Assembly (NCBI GenBank): GCA_038503035.1
Contig: JAVSML010001000.1
Coordinates: 434,397-498,396, forward strand
Reading direction: 5' to 3'
DNA: 64,000 bases
DNA from: Crocodylus rhombifer
Lineage: Eukaryota; Chordata; Crocodylia; Crocodylidae
Shown here: piece by piece, positions 22,088 to 31,682 of the stretch
Position numbering within the stretch: position 1 is the stretch's first letter
How the letters are laid out: the number at the start of each line of letters is the position of its first letter
The notes under the pieces: generated by a model
What the model was told of the DNA's origin: nothing
Seen by the model: the letters and a program-made list of their open reading frames with translations, nothing else
The model's database searches: none
Position numbers and translations under genes: made by a program

Positions 22088-22716
22088 CACATAGAGGCTT
22101 CTGCTTCAATCAGGCACTTGGAGTGCCTCTCGGGGAGGGGAAGTTGGGGGACCAAAATGGCTTTTTTGTTCTTATTACATTTTGGGGCACCTAAGACTAT
22201 TGACATCCAAGAATGAAGAAGCCAGCAGTCCATCAAGAGTATTATTTTTTTAATTATTTATTTTTTAATTAGGTAGTTGGTTAGTGCCCAGTGGAAATGG
22301 GCTATTGTATGAATGTGAGAGCGGTAATGATGTAGGCTGGAAAGCCGGAAACATCCGCATGTTGTCCTTAGGGTATGGCTTAGGGCAGGGTGTGTACCCA
22401 CTCTAGGTGTCCCAAGATTCCCCACCTGACCCCCACATCCTAGGAATTTTTATTTTTTTAACCAAAACACATGGATGCAACCATGGTCCTCAGAAACAAG
22501 CAGAATAGTGGCAAGGCTCCTAGGTGGAAAAGTGCAGATTTAGGCCCATGTTTCAATCAGAGCAGTCAGATTGTGTGTCAGGAAGGGGAAATTGGTGGGC
22601 CAAAACGGGGGGGTTTTGTTCGTTTTGACTTTTCGGCCAGCCGAGACAGCTGAGGCCCGAGCATGAAGAAACCAGCAGGCCTGGAGGCTTTTGTTGTATC
22701 TCCTGGTCTGTACATG

Positions 22717-25420
22717 ATTTCATAGACTTTATAGATTTCATAGACATTAGGGCTGGAAGGGACCTTGGAAGATCATCGAGTCCAGCCCCCCACCCAAAGG
22801 GCAGGAAGTCAGCTGGGGTCATAGGATCCCAGCAAGATAAGCATCCAATTTGCTCTTGAAGGTGTTCAATGTAGGTGCTTGAACCGCCTCCGATGGCAGG
22901 CTGTTCCAGACCTTGGGGGCTCAGACAGTAAAGAAATTCTTCCTTATGTCCAGCCTGAAACCATCTTGCAGTAGTTTATACCCGTTCGACCTCATCATCC
23001 CTCGGGGTGCTCCAGTGAACAAATGTTCCCCCAGATACTGGTGGTCACCCCAATAAACTTACAGGTGGCCATCAGATCACCCCTGAACCTGCGCTTTTCC
23101 AGGCTAAAGAGCCCCATGGCTCTCAGCCTGCCATCGTATGGTCTGTTTTCCTGACCTCTGATCATGCATGTGGCTCTTCTCTGGACTCTCTCAAGATTCT
23201 CCACATCCTTTTTGAATTGTGGAGCCCAAAACTAGATGCAATACTCCAGCTGCGGCCTCACCAAGGCCGAGTACAAGGGGAGAATGACGTCCCGGGATTT
23301 GCTTGAGAAGCATCTATGGATACAAGCCAGCGTTTTGGTTGCTTTACTAGCCACAGCATCGCATTGCAGCCTCATGTTCATCTTGTGGTCAATGATGACC
23401 CCCAAGTCTCTTTCTTCCGTAGTGCTAGCCAGCGTAGCACTGTCGAGCCTATAAGGATGCTGCAGGTTTTTCCTCCCAAGGTGGAGAACCTTGCATTTTT
23501 TGGTGTGAAATGCCATCAGGTTCTCATCTGCCCATTTGCTAAGCCTGTCCAGGTCAGCCTGGATCACCCACCTATCTTCTGGTGTGAATGCTTTGCCCCA
23601 AAGTTTGGTGTCATCGGCGAACTTGGCCAGTCCGCTTCTGACTCCAATGTCCACATCATTAATGAAGATGTTGAACAGGATGGGTCCAAGGACAGAGCCA
23701 GATCAAAGGCTTTTTTGAAGTCAAGATATATGACATCAATCTCTTCTTCCTTGTCCAGGAGATAGGTCACCTGGTCATAGAAGGAAATGAGATTGGTGAA
23801 GCAAAACTTACCCTCAACAAACTCGCTCTGGCTATCCCTTAGGATGTTGGCATTGGCCAGTCCATTAAGGGTGGCCTCTTTAATAAACTTTTCTAAGATC
23901 TTCCCCAGAATAGAAGTCAGGCTGACAGGCCTATAGTTAGCTGGATCCTCTTTCCTCCCTTTCTTGAAGACAGGCACCACATTGGCCTTCTTCCAGTCTT
24001 TGGGCACTATACCAGAGTGCCAGGAGTTTTCAAAGATCCGTGCCAGCTCCTAGAGTACCCTGGGGTGCAGGTTGTCAGGGCTGGCTGACTTGAAAGTATC
24101 CAGCTTCTGAAGGTGTTCCTTCACGAGGTCAGAATTAATGGAGGGCGGGGGATCTCCCTCACCCAGACCCCCTTTCCCGTAGTGGGCATGGACATCCCAT
24201 GTGACTGATGAAAGACTGACGCAAAGTACCCATGTAATAGGTTGGCTTTTTCCTGGGCGTCAGTTGTCAGTTGCCCCATCTGGTTCAGCAGGGGTCTAAT
24301 GTTGCCCTTGCTTTTCCTCTGGCTCCCCACATATCTGAAAAAGGACATTTATTGTCTATGATGCTCAAAGCTAATTGGAGTTCAGTTGCAGCCTTGACTT
24401 TCCTGGTTTGCTCCCTGCAGGACCGGACCAGTGCAGAGTAATCCTCCTTGGAGCTGAATCCCATCCTCCATCCTTTGTAGGCATTTCTTTTTAGCCTCAG
24501 GAGGTCTGCTAGCTCCCTGGAGAGCCAGGGGGGCTGTTGTGTCCTCTTGCTGCCTTTCTTCTGAGATGGAATAGACTTAGCTTATGCATTGAGGATCGCT
24601 CCCTTGAGGAGCAACCACTCTTCTTGAACTCCCCTCTCCATGGGGTCATGGTCCTTTAGGGCCTCACTGACAATTCTCCTGAACTTGTTAAAGTCAACTT
24701 TCCTGAAGTCAAGGACTTCCATGTTGCTGACTGACTCGCCAGCTTTACAGCGGATGGTGAAGGTGATCAGTATGGCTGCTGTCACCCAGCTTCCAATTGA
24801 TCACTAGGTCGCCGATTAGGTCATCCCCAGTAGCCAGTACCAGGTCGAGCAGCGCTTTGCCTCTCATTGGCCCATAGACTTCTTGAGTCAGGTAGCGGTC
24901 ATCCACGCACGAGAGGAAGCTTTGCAACCACTCAGATTTTGCTCAGTGATCCTCCCATGAGATGTCCAGGTAATTGAAGTTACCCATGACAAACATGGTC
25001 CTGAAGCATGTGGCCTCAGCCAGTTCCTGGGCAAACTCCTGGTCAAGCTCAGGACTTTGGGTGAGAGGTCTGCGGTAGACTCCCACCATTGTGTCCCCTG
25101 TGCTGTGTTCCCCATGGATATTAACCCAGAGGGTCTCCAGTTGTTCACCCTGGTTGCCAAGATCAGCTTGCAGGGACGTGTAACTTTCCTTAACATAGAG
25201 AGCGACACCCCTGGCCCTTTTATCTACACAGTCTCTCCTGTACAGGGTATAGCCATCTATACCCTTGGTCCAATCATGGGTGGAGTCCCACCAGGTCTCC
25301 CTTATCCCTATGACATCATAATTATTTGCATTGAGCAGGAGGACGAGCTCCTGGCATTTGTGTACAGGCAGGCAAGTGTTGCCTTGGGGGCTCTTGCCTT
25401 GCCCACAGATTGTACCACAT
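22717..25420 (-). mobile_element. CR1 LINE, about 2.7 kb, splitting the tandem array
   Basis: The minus strand carries most of CR1 ORF2. The 3' end is at 22717 (TTTCATAGACTTTATAG repeats, then 'GGGCTGGAAGGGACC' read on plus). Going upstream it has the C-terminal region, the reverse transcriptase and the endonuclease, reaching about 25420. It is 5' truncated and has no ORF1. The array sequence '...CTGTACATGAT' on the left resumes as 'ATGATGCTGGAAAG' on the right, so the element inserted inside a monomer, probably with duplication of ATGAT. Belongs to the 3'-end group 'CATCGAGTCCAGCCCCC', shared with 38289-38944 and 58140-58392. Confidence 0.92.
23232..24007 (-). pseudogene. CR1 ORF2 reverse transcriptase segment, broken
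   Basis: Two overlapping minus-strand frames cover the polymerase of a CR1 non-LTR retrotransposon, which copies CR1 RNA at the nicked target. The upstream frame (to 23564) has 'DWKKANVVPVFKKG', 'NYRPVSLTSILGK' and the metal-binding 'YLDFKKAFD' motif. The downstream frame (from 23654) begins with 'KFADDTKLWG', the catalytic FADD box with both aspartates kept. The two lie in different frames and the block between them carrying the 'SGVPQGS' motif is short or damaged, so the protein cannot be made. Within the 2.7-kb CR1 copy. Confidence 0.88.
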
Positions 25421-25452
25421 ATGATGCTGGAAAGCATAAGGGGGATATCCAT
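24943..25452 (-). pseudogene. CR1 ORF2 endonuclease segment, truncated
   Basis: A 169-codon frame with apurinic-like endonuclease features of CR1: 'NYDVIGIRETWWDSTHDW', 'GYTLYRRDC', 'GVALYVKESYTSLQ', and 'VGVYRRPLTQSPE'. This domain nicks target DNA to prime reverse transcription. The frame's first part (above about 25420) comes from the flanking tandem repeat and is a chance fusion, not the true start. The true start is lost with the 5' truncation. The glutamate of 'ETWW' and the 'GNFNY' motif are visible. Confidence 0.85.
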
Positions 25453-25931
25453 GACAGCCTATGGCCTCTTCTTGCAGGGCAAAGGCCCATATGTCAAGGG
25501 TTTAAATTTTATTTTTAAATTTTTTTTAAACATGGGACAGAGGTGGGAGAATGAATGTCTGTGAGTGCCATGCTGGAGAGCTAGGCACATGGAAAGGAGC
25601 CTGGACTTGGTTTTGGCCTGCCTGTGTAGCCATTGTGTGTCATTGTCTGGGGCTAAGAAGTTGATAGCCCAAGAATATTTGTCTGAGTGCAGTGCTGGGG
25701 AAGCAGGCACATGGGAAGGAGCTTGGGCTTGGTTTTGGCCGACCTGTGCGGTTGTTGTGTGTCACTGTATGGGGCTAAGAAGATATAGGCCCAAAATGGG
25801 GTGGGTGGCCAGATTCCCAGCCTGACTGCCACTGCCATGGATTTTTCTTTTTTTCACCACAACACATGGATGCTGGCATGGGCCACAGAACTAAAGAGAG
25901 TAGTGGCAAGTCTTGGGGGTGGAATGGTGCA

Positions 25932-25972
25932 GGCCTCAATGTGGCATGGGGTTCAGCATGCCACACCGAGGC
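25932..25972. repeat. Hairpin palindrome of the 620-bp repeat
   Basis: GGCCTCAATGTGGCATG followed by CATGCCACACCGAGGCT; a shortened version with a loop of only a few bases. Confidence 0.7.
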
Positions 25973-26539
25973 TCAGATTTAGGCCCGTGCTTTAATTGCA
26001 GCACTCAGACTGTGTGTGAGGAAGAGGAACTTGGTGGGCGAAAATGGGGGGGGTTTGTTCGTTTTGAATTTTGGGCCAGCTGAGACAGTTGAGGCCCAAT
26101 CATGATGAAGCCAGCAGGCTGGGAGGCTTTTGTTGTATCTCGTGGGCTGTGCAGAATGCTGGTAGGGAAAAAGGGATGGTCATGGTTGTCTATGGCTTCT
26201 TCTTGCAGGACAGAGGCCCGTCAGTCAAGGGTTAAAATGTTTTTGTTTTGTTTTTTAACCTGTGAGGTGGAGGTGGGCGTATGTATGTCTGTGAGTGCAG
26301 CGCTGGAGAGGCAGGCACATGGGAAGGAGTTTGGCCTTCATTTTGGCCTGCCTGTGTGGCAATTGTGTGTCACTGTGTGGGGTTGAGAAGTTACAGTCCC
26401 AAGACTGGGTGGGTTGCCAGACTCCCAGCCTGACTGCCATGGCCCTGGATTTTTCTTTTTTTCACCACAACTCATGGATGCTGGCATGGGCCACAGTACC
26501 AAAGACAGTAGTGGCCAGGCTCCGGGGTGGAAAAGTGCA

Positions 26540-26595
26540 GGCCTCGGCGTGGCATGCCGAACCCCAGTTGGGGTTCAGCATATCATGCCGAGGCC
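26540..26595. repeat. Best preserved hairpin palindrome of the 620-bp repeat
   Basis: Two 26-base arms (26540-26565 and 26570-26595) around the loop AGTT. 22 of 26 positions pair; the four mismatches are all transitions and would still allow G-T pairing on one strand. The left arm begins GGCCTCGGCGTGGCATGCCG. Confidence 0.85.
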
Positions 26596-27308
26596 CAGAT
26601 TTAGGCCCGTGCTTCAATTGCAGCACTCAGACTGTGTGAGAAAGGGGAACTTGGTGGGCCAAAATGTGGGGAGGGGTTGTTTATTTTGAATTTTGGGCCA
26701 GCCTAGACAGTTGACACCCAAGCACAAAGAAGCTAGGAGGCTGGGAGGCTTTTGTTGTATCTGCTGGGCTGTGCATGACGCTGGTAAGCAAAAGGGGGAT
26801 GTTCATAGCTGCCAATGGCCTCTTCTTGCAGGCACAGGCCCATCAGTCAAGGGTTTAAATATTTTGTTTTTTTTCTTTTTTACGTGTGGGGTGGAGATGG
26901 GCCAATGCATGTCTGTGAGTGCAGTGCTGGAGAGACAGGCACATGGGAAGGAGCTTGGGCTTGGGTTTGGCCTGCCTGTAGTGTGTCATTGTGTGGGGCT
27001 AAGAAGTTGCGGTCCCATGACTGGGTGGGTTGCCAGACTCCCAACCTGACTGCCATGGCCCTGGATTTTTCTTTTTTAAGTATGGGGCGGAGGTTTTGGC
27101 CTGCCTGTGTGGCCTAGGTTTTGCATGTTCTCTGTTTGGGGCTGAAGTGTTGCAAATTCATGACTGGGTAGTCCTCCTGACTTCCATGTCCCTGATTTTT
27201 TTTCTTTTAACCACAACACATGGATGCTGTCATGTGCCACCATACCAAACAAAGTATTTTCAAGGCTCCAGGGTTGAAAAGTGCAAGCCTCAGTGTGGCA
27301 TATTAAAC

Positions 27309-27620
27309 CCTTGATGGACAGGCCTGTGCCCTTCAAGAAAAGGCCATAGGCAGCCATGAACATCCTCCTTTTGCCTGCCAGCATGATGCACAGCCCAGTA
27401 GAAACAGGAATAGCCTGCAGGGCTGCTGGCTTCTTCATGCTCGGGCCTCAACTGGAAGTCAGGGTTGGAGTCTTGGCACACACCCATTCTTGAACTCGCA
27501 ATTCCAGGCCAAAATCCAGGGATTTGAGAGGCAGGGCACACACCTAGTTTTGAACTTGCAACTCTTTTGCCCACATCTGATGGATGGGCTCCACCAATCA
27601 AAACAGCAGGATTTCAAGCC
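27309..27620 (-). repeat. Inverted partial monomer of the 620-bp repeat
   Basis: From 27309 the minus strand reads as an array monomer: 'GATGGACAGGCC', 'AAGGCCATAGGCAGCC', 'TTGCCTGCCAGCATGATGCACAGCCC' (its complement being the standard blocks) and 'GCTGCTGGCTTCTTCATGC'. It joins the half hairpin of the preceding plus-strand monomer at 'TTAAACCC|TTGATGG', a point where both orientations share TTAAACCCTTGA. Beyond 27460 it continues into the flank block with 'GAACTTGCAA'. Confidence 0.65.
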
Positions 27621-27762
27621 TGAGACTGAACCCAAGCTCTGAGTGAGCCTGGTATATGCAAATTATCTGCATACTTAAGAGAAGAGTTAGGGAGATTACC
27701 CACACACTTTCAGGCCCCAGACCCAAATTACTTAGCAGGAATGCTCCATGGCAAGAAGTTGC

Positions 27763-27794
27763 AGGCCTCCATGTGGCATGCAGAACCCGAGGCC
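27763..27794. repeat. Collapsed hairpin of the 620-bp repeat
   Basis: GGCCTCCATGTGGCATGC is followed almost at once by GAACCCGAGGCC: most of the right arm is missing while both ends are kept. Confidence 0.6.
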
Positions 27795-28362
27795 CAGATA
27801 TAGGCCTATGCTCCAATCGGAGTACTCAGAGTGTCTCTGTGGAAGGGCAAGTTGGTGGGGCCAAAATGGATTTTTTTTGTTCTTTTTGCATTTTGGGGCC
27901 CCCAAGACTGTTGAGGCCCAAGAACAAGGAAGCCAGCAGCTTTGGTGGCTTTTGCTGTGTCTCTGGGAGTGTGCATGATACTGGCTGGGATAAGGGGGCT
28001 GTTTGTGACTGCCTATGGCCTCTTGTTGCATGGCACTGGGCCATCCATCAAGGATTTGATTTTTTTTTTAGTTAATTAGTTAGCTAGTTAGTTAGTGTCT
28101 GGTGGTGGTAGACTAATATATATATGTGAGTGTAGTTATGGTGTAGGCTGGTGGGTGGGAAAGAGCCACAGGTTGACCTTGTGGTATGGCTTTGGTGCTT
28201 GTATATTGGGCCCCACAGCAAGATATTGTGGGTTCAAGACTATTTGTGTGCCCTGTGCTTGGTTGTGTAAAAAAATTTATTTTTACACTATGACACATGG
28301 AAACTGCCATGGGCCACATAACCAAATGGACTAGTGGTAAGGTTCTGGGGTGGAAAGGTGCA

Positions 28363-28417
28363 GGCTTCAGTGTGACATGCTATCCCCATTTGGGATTCAG
28401 CATGTCATGCCAAGGCC
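28363..28417. repeat. Hairpin palindrome of the 620-bp repeat
   Basis: GGCTTCAGTGTGACATGC on the left and GCATGTCATGCCAAGGCC on the right around a CCCCATTTGGG centre, 600 bases after the collapsed copy. Confidence 0.7.
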
Positions 28418-28585
28418 CAGATTTAGGCCTGTGCTGCAATCGGAGAAGTCAGAGTGTTTCTGTGGAAGGTGAAGTTGTTTGGGCCACAAGTTCTTTTTTG
28501 TTCTTTTTGCATTTTGGGGCTCCAAAGACCATTGGGGCCCGAGAACAAAAAAGCCCTGGAGGCTTCCTTCTGGAAAGCGACTGCA

Positions 28586-29859
28586 ACTTCAGGGGTAACC
28601 GCACAAAACCTTACAAGAGATACACAAGAAAAGTTGGTAATGATGCATTATAACTGACATCTTGAAAAACTTTATTCAAGTAAAGATAAAGGTTTGAAAT
28701 GCTTCCTAATCACAGTTAATAGAATAACAGTTGCCCACTAATTGTCTAGTGGCTGGCAGATTTGTTTTTAAATATTTTGAATTCATGCATTACATGATTA
28801 TTCATTTAAGTCATATTCCCTCTTTGCTTATGCTCAAAGAAAATAACCTTTCTGGAAGTACAGGCTTTTCTTGGATAAAAAAGAATCTCTTGGATTTGGG
28901 CTCTATAATTTTGTTAATGCTTTTCCTTTTAGCAAGTAAATGGAACAGGGGAAAATAAAAGTGGAAAAACAAGGATAAACTCCCTCCCATTGGCTCGTGT
29001 TTTTTTCATACATTACATAGGCAGATACATCACAAAAAAGTGCAGTATAGACTGCTATACTCAGCTCATTTCCTTTGTGAAAAGATAGCATCTGGCTGGC
29101 CTGCTTCTGGCCTATTTTTCCCCACTTTCTCTTTTTCTGCCCATTGAGGACAGACAGTTCACTCTGTTGTATCGTAGAACACTGATTATGGTGATATTAT
29201 ATTCAGATAATCCCAGATGCATTGTGATGGCCAGAACCATAGAAATTAATAAACAATAAATGTGTGCTTCTTAGAGGCATTTGGAACTTTTGTCTAATAT
29301 GAAGCTTGTATTTTTGTAACCTGCAAATGTAACTTGTAACTGTTTGTGGAACTGACTGGGCCTCAAAGACAAAGCTCTAGCTGTGAAATTAGCTGACCTA
29401 ATAGTTCTTTCTTGCTCAGAATTTAGCCTCGATGATGATAAAAACTGGATTCAACTGCCTAGCTTAGCCAGCACATTTCAACAAAGAACATCTTAAAAAA
29501 GCATAGTCAGAGAGTTTTGAAGGGGCTGGATTTAGGCGGGGTAATGTTAATTTCAAACCTGAAGATGCTGTGTTGCAATTTGCTTATTGGATGAACCCAA
29601 GCTTGGGCAGTAACTTATTATAATGGATTTCTAACACCTTTTAACCCCATAGGATAACAGCTATAAAGTAATATTATGAATGGTTATATAACTAAAAATA
29701 AGTATAAATAGGATATAAAAGAACACACACATCAAAGTAACCCTTGGGAAGGACGGAACAGAAGGGCCATTGCTGTCCCATCCCCCCACGGATGAGAGGG
29801 AAGACCAGATCCTGACTGAGGGGCTTCCCCCGGTTCTCCTTCGGACATCCCAGTGCAGA
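28586..29859. other. No feature recognised
   Basis: AT-rich sequence after the tandem array. No coding pattern or terminal repeats detected. Confidence 0.4.
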
Positions 29860-30185
29860 GATGTCTTACTTTCCTGCTTTACCTTTCATGCTGTCCAGGT
29901 ACCCCAGGCAGGTGCTCCACAGGCTTGAGAGGATGGTCCGTGAACACCCCACAAATTTCTGGAAAGGTGCCTTCCCATCTTTCCCCTCTTACAGATGTTT
30001 CCCAGGATCTCTGGGGCACACCTCTGCACATGGGGAAAGTCAGGAATTCCTGGGCTGCATAGCATGTTGCCCCATAAGCGTGGGGAGAACAATTGCCCAT
30101 TTTCTCACAACATCAATGGGCAGGACAACAGGCGGCGTGCGTTTCACCCAGTGAAGCAGATCCACTTCTTGTGGTGATGTTTATT
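29860..30185 (+). repeat. Unclassified interspersed repeat, copy 2
   Basis: Collinear with 10490-10875: 'ACCCCAGGCAGGTGCTCCACAGGCTT', 'CATGGGGAAAGTCAGGAATT', 'ATCAATGGGCAGGACAACAGG' and 'TTTCACCCAGTGAAGCAGATC' occur in the same order. Diverged and with different indels. The plus-strand frames here do not correspond to any frame kept in copy 1. Class unknown. Confidence 0.55.
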
Positions 30186-30780
30186 TCACGTTTATGACTC
30201 TTTCTCTTGATCTATATAACTTTCTCAACTTAATGACTAGGAAGTGCTTGAGCATATGGTTTGGTGGTTTGAGCACTTTGCTGAGAAACTAGGTATGCAA
30301 GCTCAATTCTCTTTGGAGGTTTGTCCCACTAAGCTAATGGGCTAACAGGTAAGTGGATCCACAGTTGTTTCTGTCTTACTCTGAGCAGGTATGCACTTAC
30401 CTGGCTGGAAATAAAATCTATATAAGTACCACTTAGGTGCATCAAGCTAAACATGATTTTCAATAATACACCGATGGTATTTTACCCTTGATTTTTTTTT
30501 TTACCAGAATGTGAATAAATTACAATAGTTTAAAACTATACATCACTTACTTAGTTCCTGTTTAAACTGGTGAAAAGGATGGTTACACCAGTCTAAGCAT
30601 GTCTCTATCCAACCTCAGATAGGGAAACTGAATAGGGACAGAGTGACTCAAAAAAGATGTATGAGCAGGACTACTTATTCCTTGTATCCCAGAGTACAAG
30701 GTATAGAGGTACTTAGGGTTGTCAAGTTCCTTTTCAGTTTACAACAGGTTTCCAGAATCAGAAATAAACAACCCAGCAGT
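30186..30780. other. No feature recognised
   Basis: Unassigned sequence between two repeats. Confidence 0.4.
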
Positions 30781-31588
30781 AGGGCTGTGCGAAGATTTGG
30801 TCCCCAATTCAATTCAGTGGATATTCAGCCTGATTCAGTGGCCGAATCTCCAAATCTGAATCGAATCAGGAGACCCTTTAATCTCTCCAAATTGAATTGG
30901 AACCCTCCAAAGCAATTCAGAAAGATTCAATGATTTGGACATAGACACAGCTTTAAATGTTTTTTTTTACATAACTCAAGGTACCAGGTGGCTCGTGAAT
31001 GCTGAGATGGTGAGGTGGATGGAACATCCCACAGGAGTGGGGGGGGGGGGGGCTCCCCAGTGCACTCAGCAACAGACCTGGAAGTGGACAAGAAGCACTT
31101 CTGGTCCACTTCCAGGTCCACCGGGGGGTGTGTGGGGGGCCCCTTGCACCTGCCCCAGCTCAGCGACTGGTGTCTCCTGGTCCAGGTTCCCTCCATTGCC
31201 AATTGCCAAGCTGAGGAGCAGTGGGGGACGGGGGGCAGCATGCTCCCCAGCAGATCCAGAAGTGGACTGGAAGTACTTCTGGTCCACTTTTGGGTTCACC
31301 ACCAAGCACGCAGGGGGGTGGGGGGGAGGGAGCCACTCTCCTGTGGGACTCTCCATCCAACCGGGCATTGCAGCATTCACGAGCCACACCTGGTACCCTG
31401 ACCTATGTAGAAAAAACATTTAAATTTGTGTCTATGGCTGAAAGCTTATTCTCTGAATTAGCATTGAATCTTCAGATTTGGATTCAGCCAAATCAAATCG
31501 GGGACAATGATCGAAATCAACTAATCAAATTACTGTCCCTGATTCAGGCCAAAGCAGAATTGAATATGGCCCATTTTGCACACTCCAA
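30781..31588. mobile_element. Foldback hAT-like element, copy 3
   Basis: The best preserved copy. It begins AGGGCTGTGCGAAGATTTGG and ends CATTTTGCACACTCCA. The inner arms 'AAGGTACCAGGTGGCTCGTGAATGC' (from about 30978) and 'GCATTCACGAGCCACACCTGGTACC' (to about 31396) are long near-perfect complements, continued outward by the AAATGTTTTTT / AAAAAACATTT pair. The centre has a G-run (31037-31050) and the local palindrome CTGGAAGTGGAC...GTCCACTTCCAG. Overlapping open frames at 30935-31604 and 31066-31419 are mirror images of the same palindrome and are not genes. Confidence 0.7.
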
Positions 31589-31682
31589 CCTATCAGTGGG
31601 ATGACAAATGCTTAAGGAGTACGTGGTTGGAGTGGTTACAGGGTTGATAGCAGCCAAGATGCTATCATCACATGATGCTGAT

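Larger units (their letters stand above)
20990..22716 (+). repeat. 620-bp tandem repeat array, left part
   Basis: Monomers share a fixed order of blocks: 'CCAGCAGYYCTGGAGGCTTTT', 'TGCATGATRCTGGCAGGGA', 'GGCCTCTTSTTGCATGG', 'TCAAGGGTT', a T-run, 'CACATGGATGCTGCYATGG', 'AGTGGCAAGG', a hairpin palindrome, 'CAGATTTAGGCCC', 'TGTGGAAGG', and 'TTTTGGGSCRSCC...GTTGAGGCCC'. Equivalent landmarks lie at 21051 and 21645, and hairpins at 21414 and 22033 (619 apart). The third monomer lacks about 100-150 bases near 22230. No open frame is conserved, so I read it as non-coding satellite-like DNA. Confidence 0.75.
25421..28585 (+). repeat. 620-bp tandem repeat array, right part
   Basis: Continues the array after the CR1. 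Landmarks equivalent to 'TGCATGATGCTGG' are at 25421, 26152, 26774 and 27974. The first interval is 731 because about 123 bases are duplicated locally (the 'GTCTGTGAGTGC...GCACATGG' block at 25556 and 25679). The others are near 600-622 apart from a disturbed stretch at 27060-27650 that contains a partial duplication and an inverted monomer piece. Hairpins sit at 25932, 26540, 27763 (collapsed) and 28363. The array ends near 28585 in unrelated sequence. Several long open frames cross it on both strands but none is conserved between monomers. Confidence 0.75.

Noticed and set aside
21799..22236. Frames of up to 145 codons across the 620-bp repeat (also 25565-27816 on both strands)
   Set aside because: Not conserved between monomers; each monomer has different stops and frames, so it is not a repeated protein gene.
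23316..23765. 149-codon plus-strand frame
   Set aside because: Antisense shadow of the CR1 ORF2 polymerase on the minus strand.
20990..28585. CRISPR-like array
   Set aside because: Units are about 620 bases, diverged, with no short identical repeats or unique spacers, and the DNA is vertebrate.
30935..31604. 162-codon frame and its mirror frames in the foldback element
   Set aside because: The frames on opposite strands are reflections of the same palindrome and are not shared by the other two copies.
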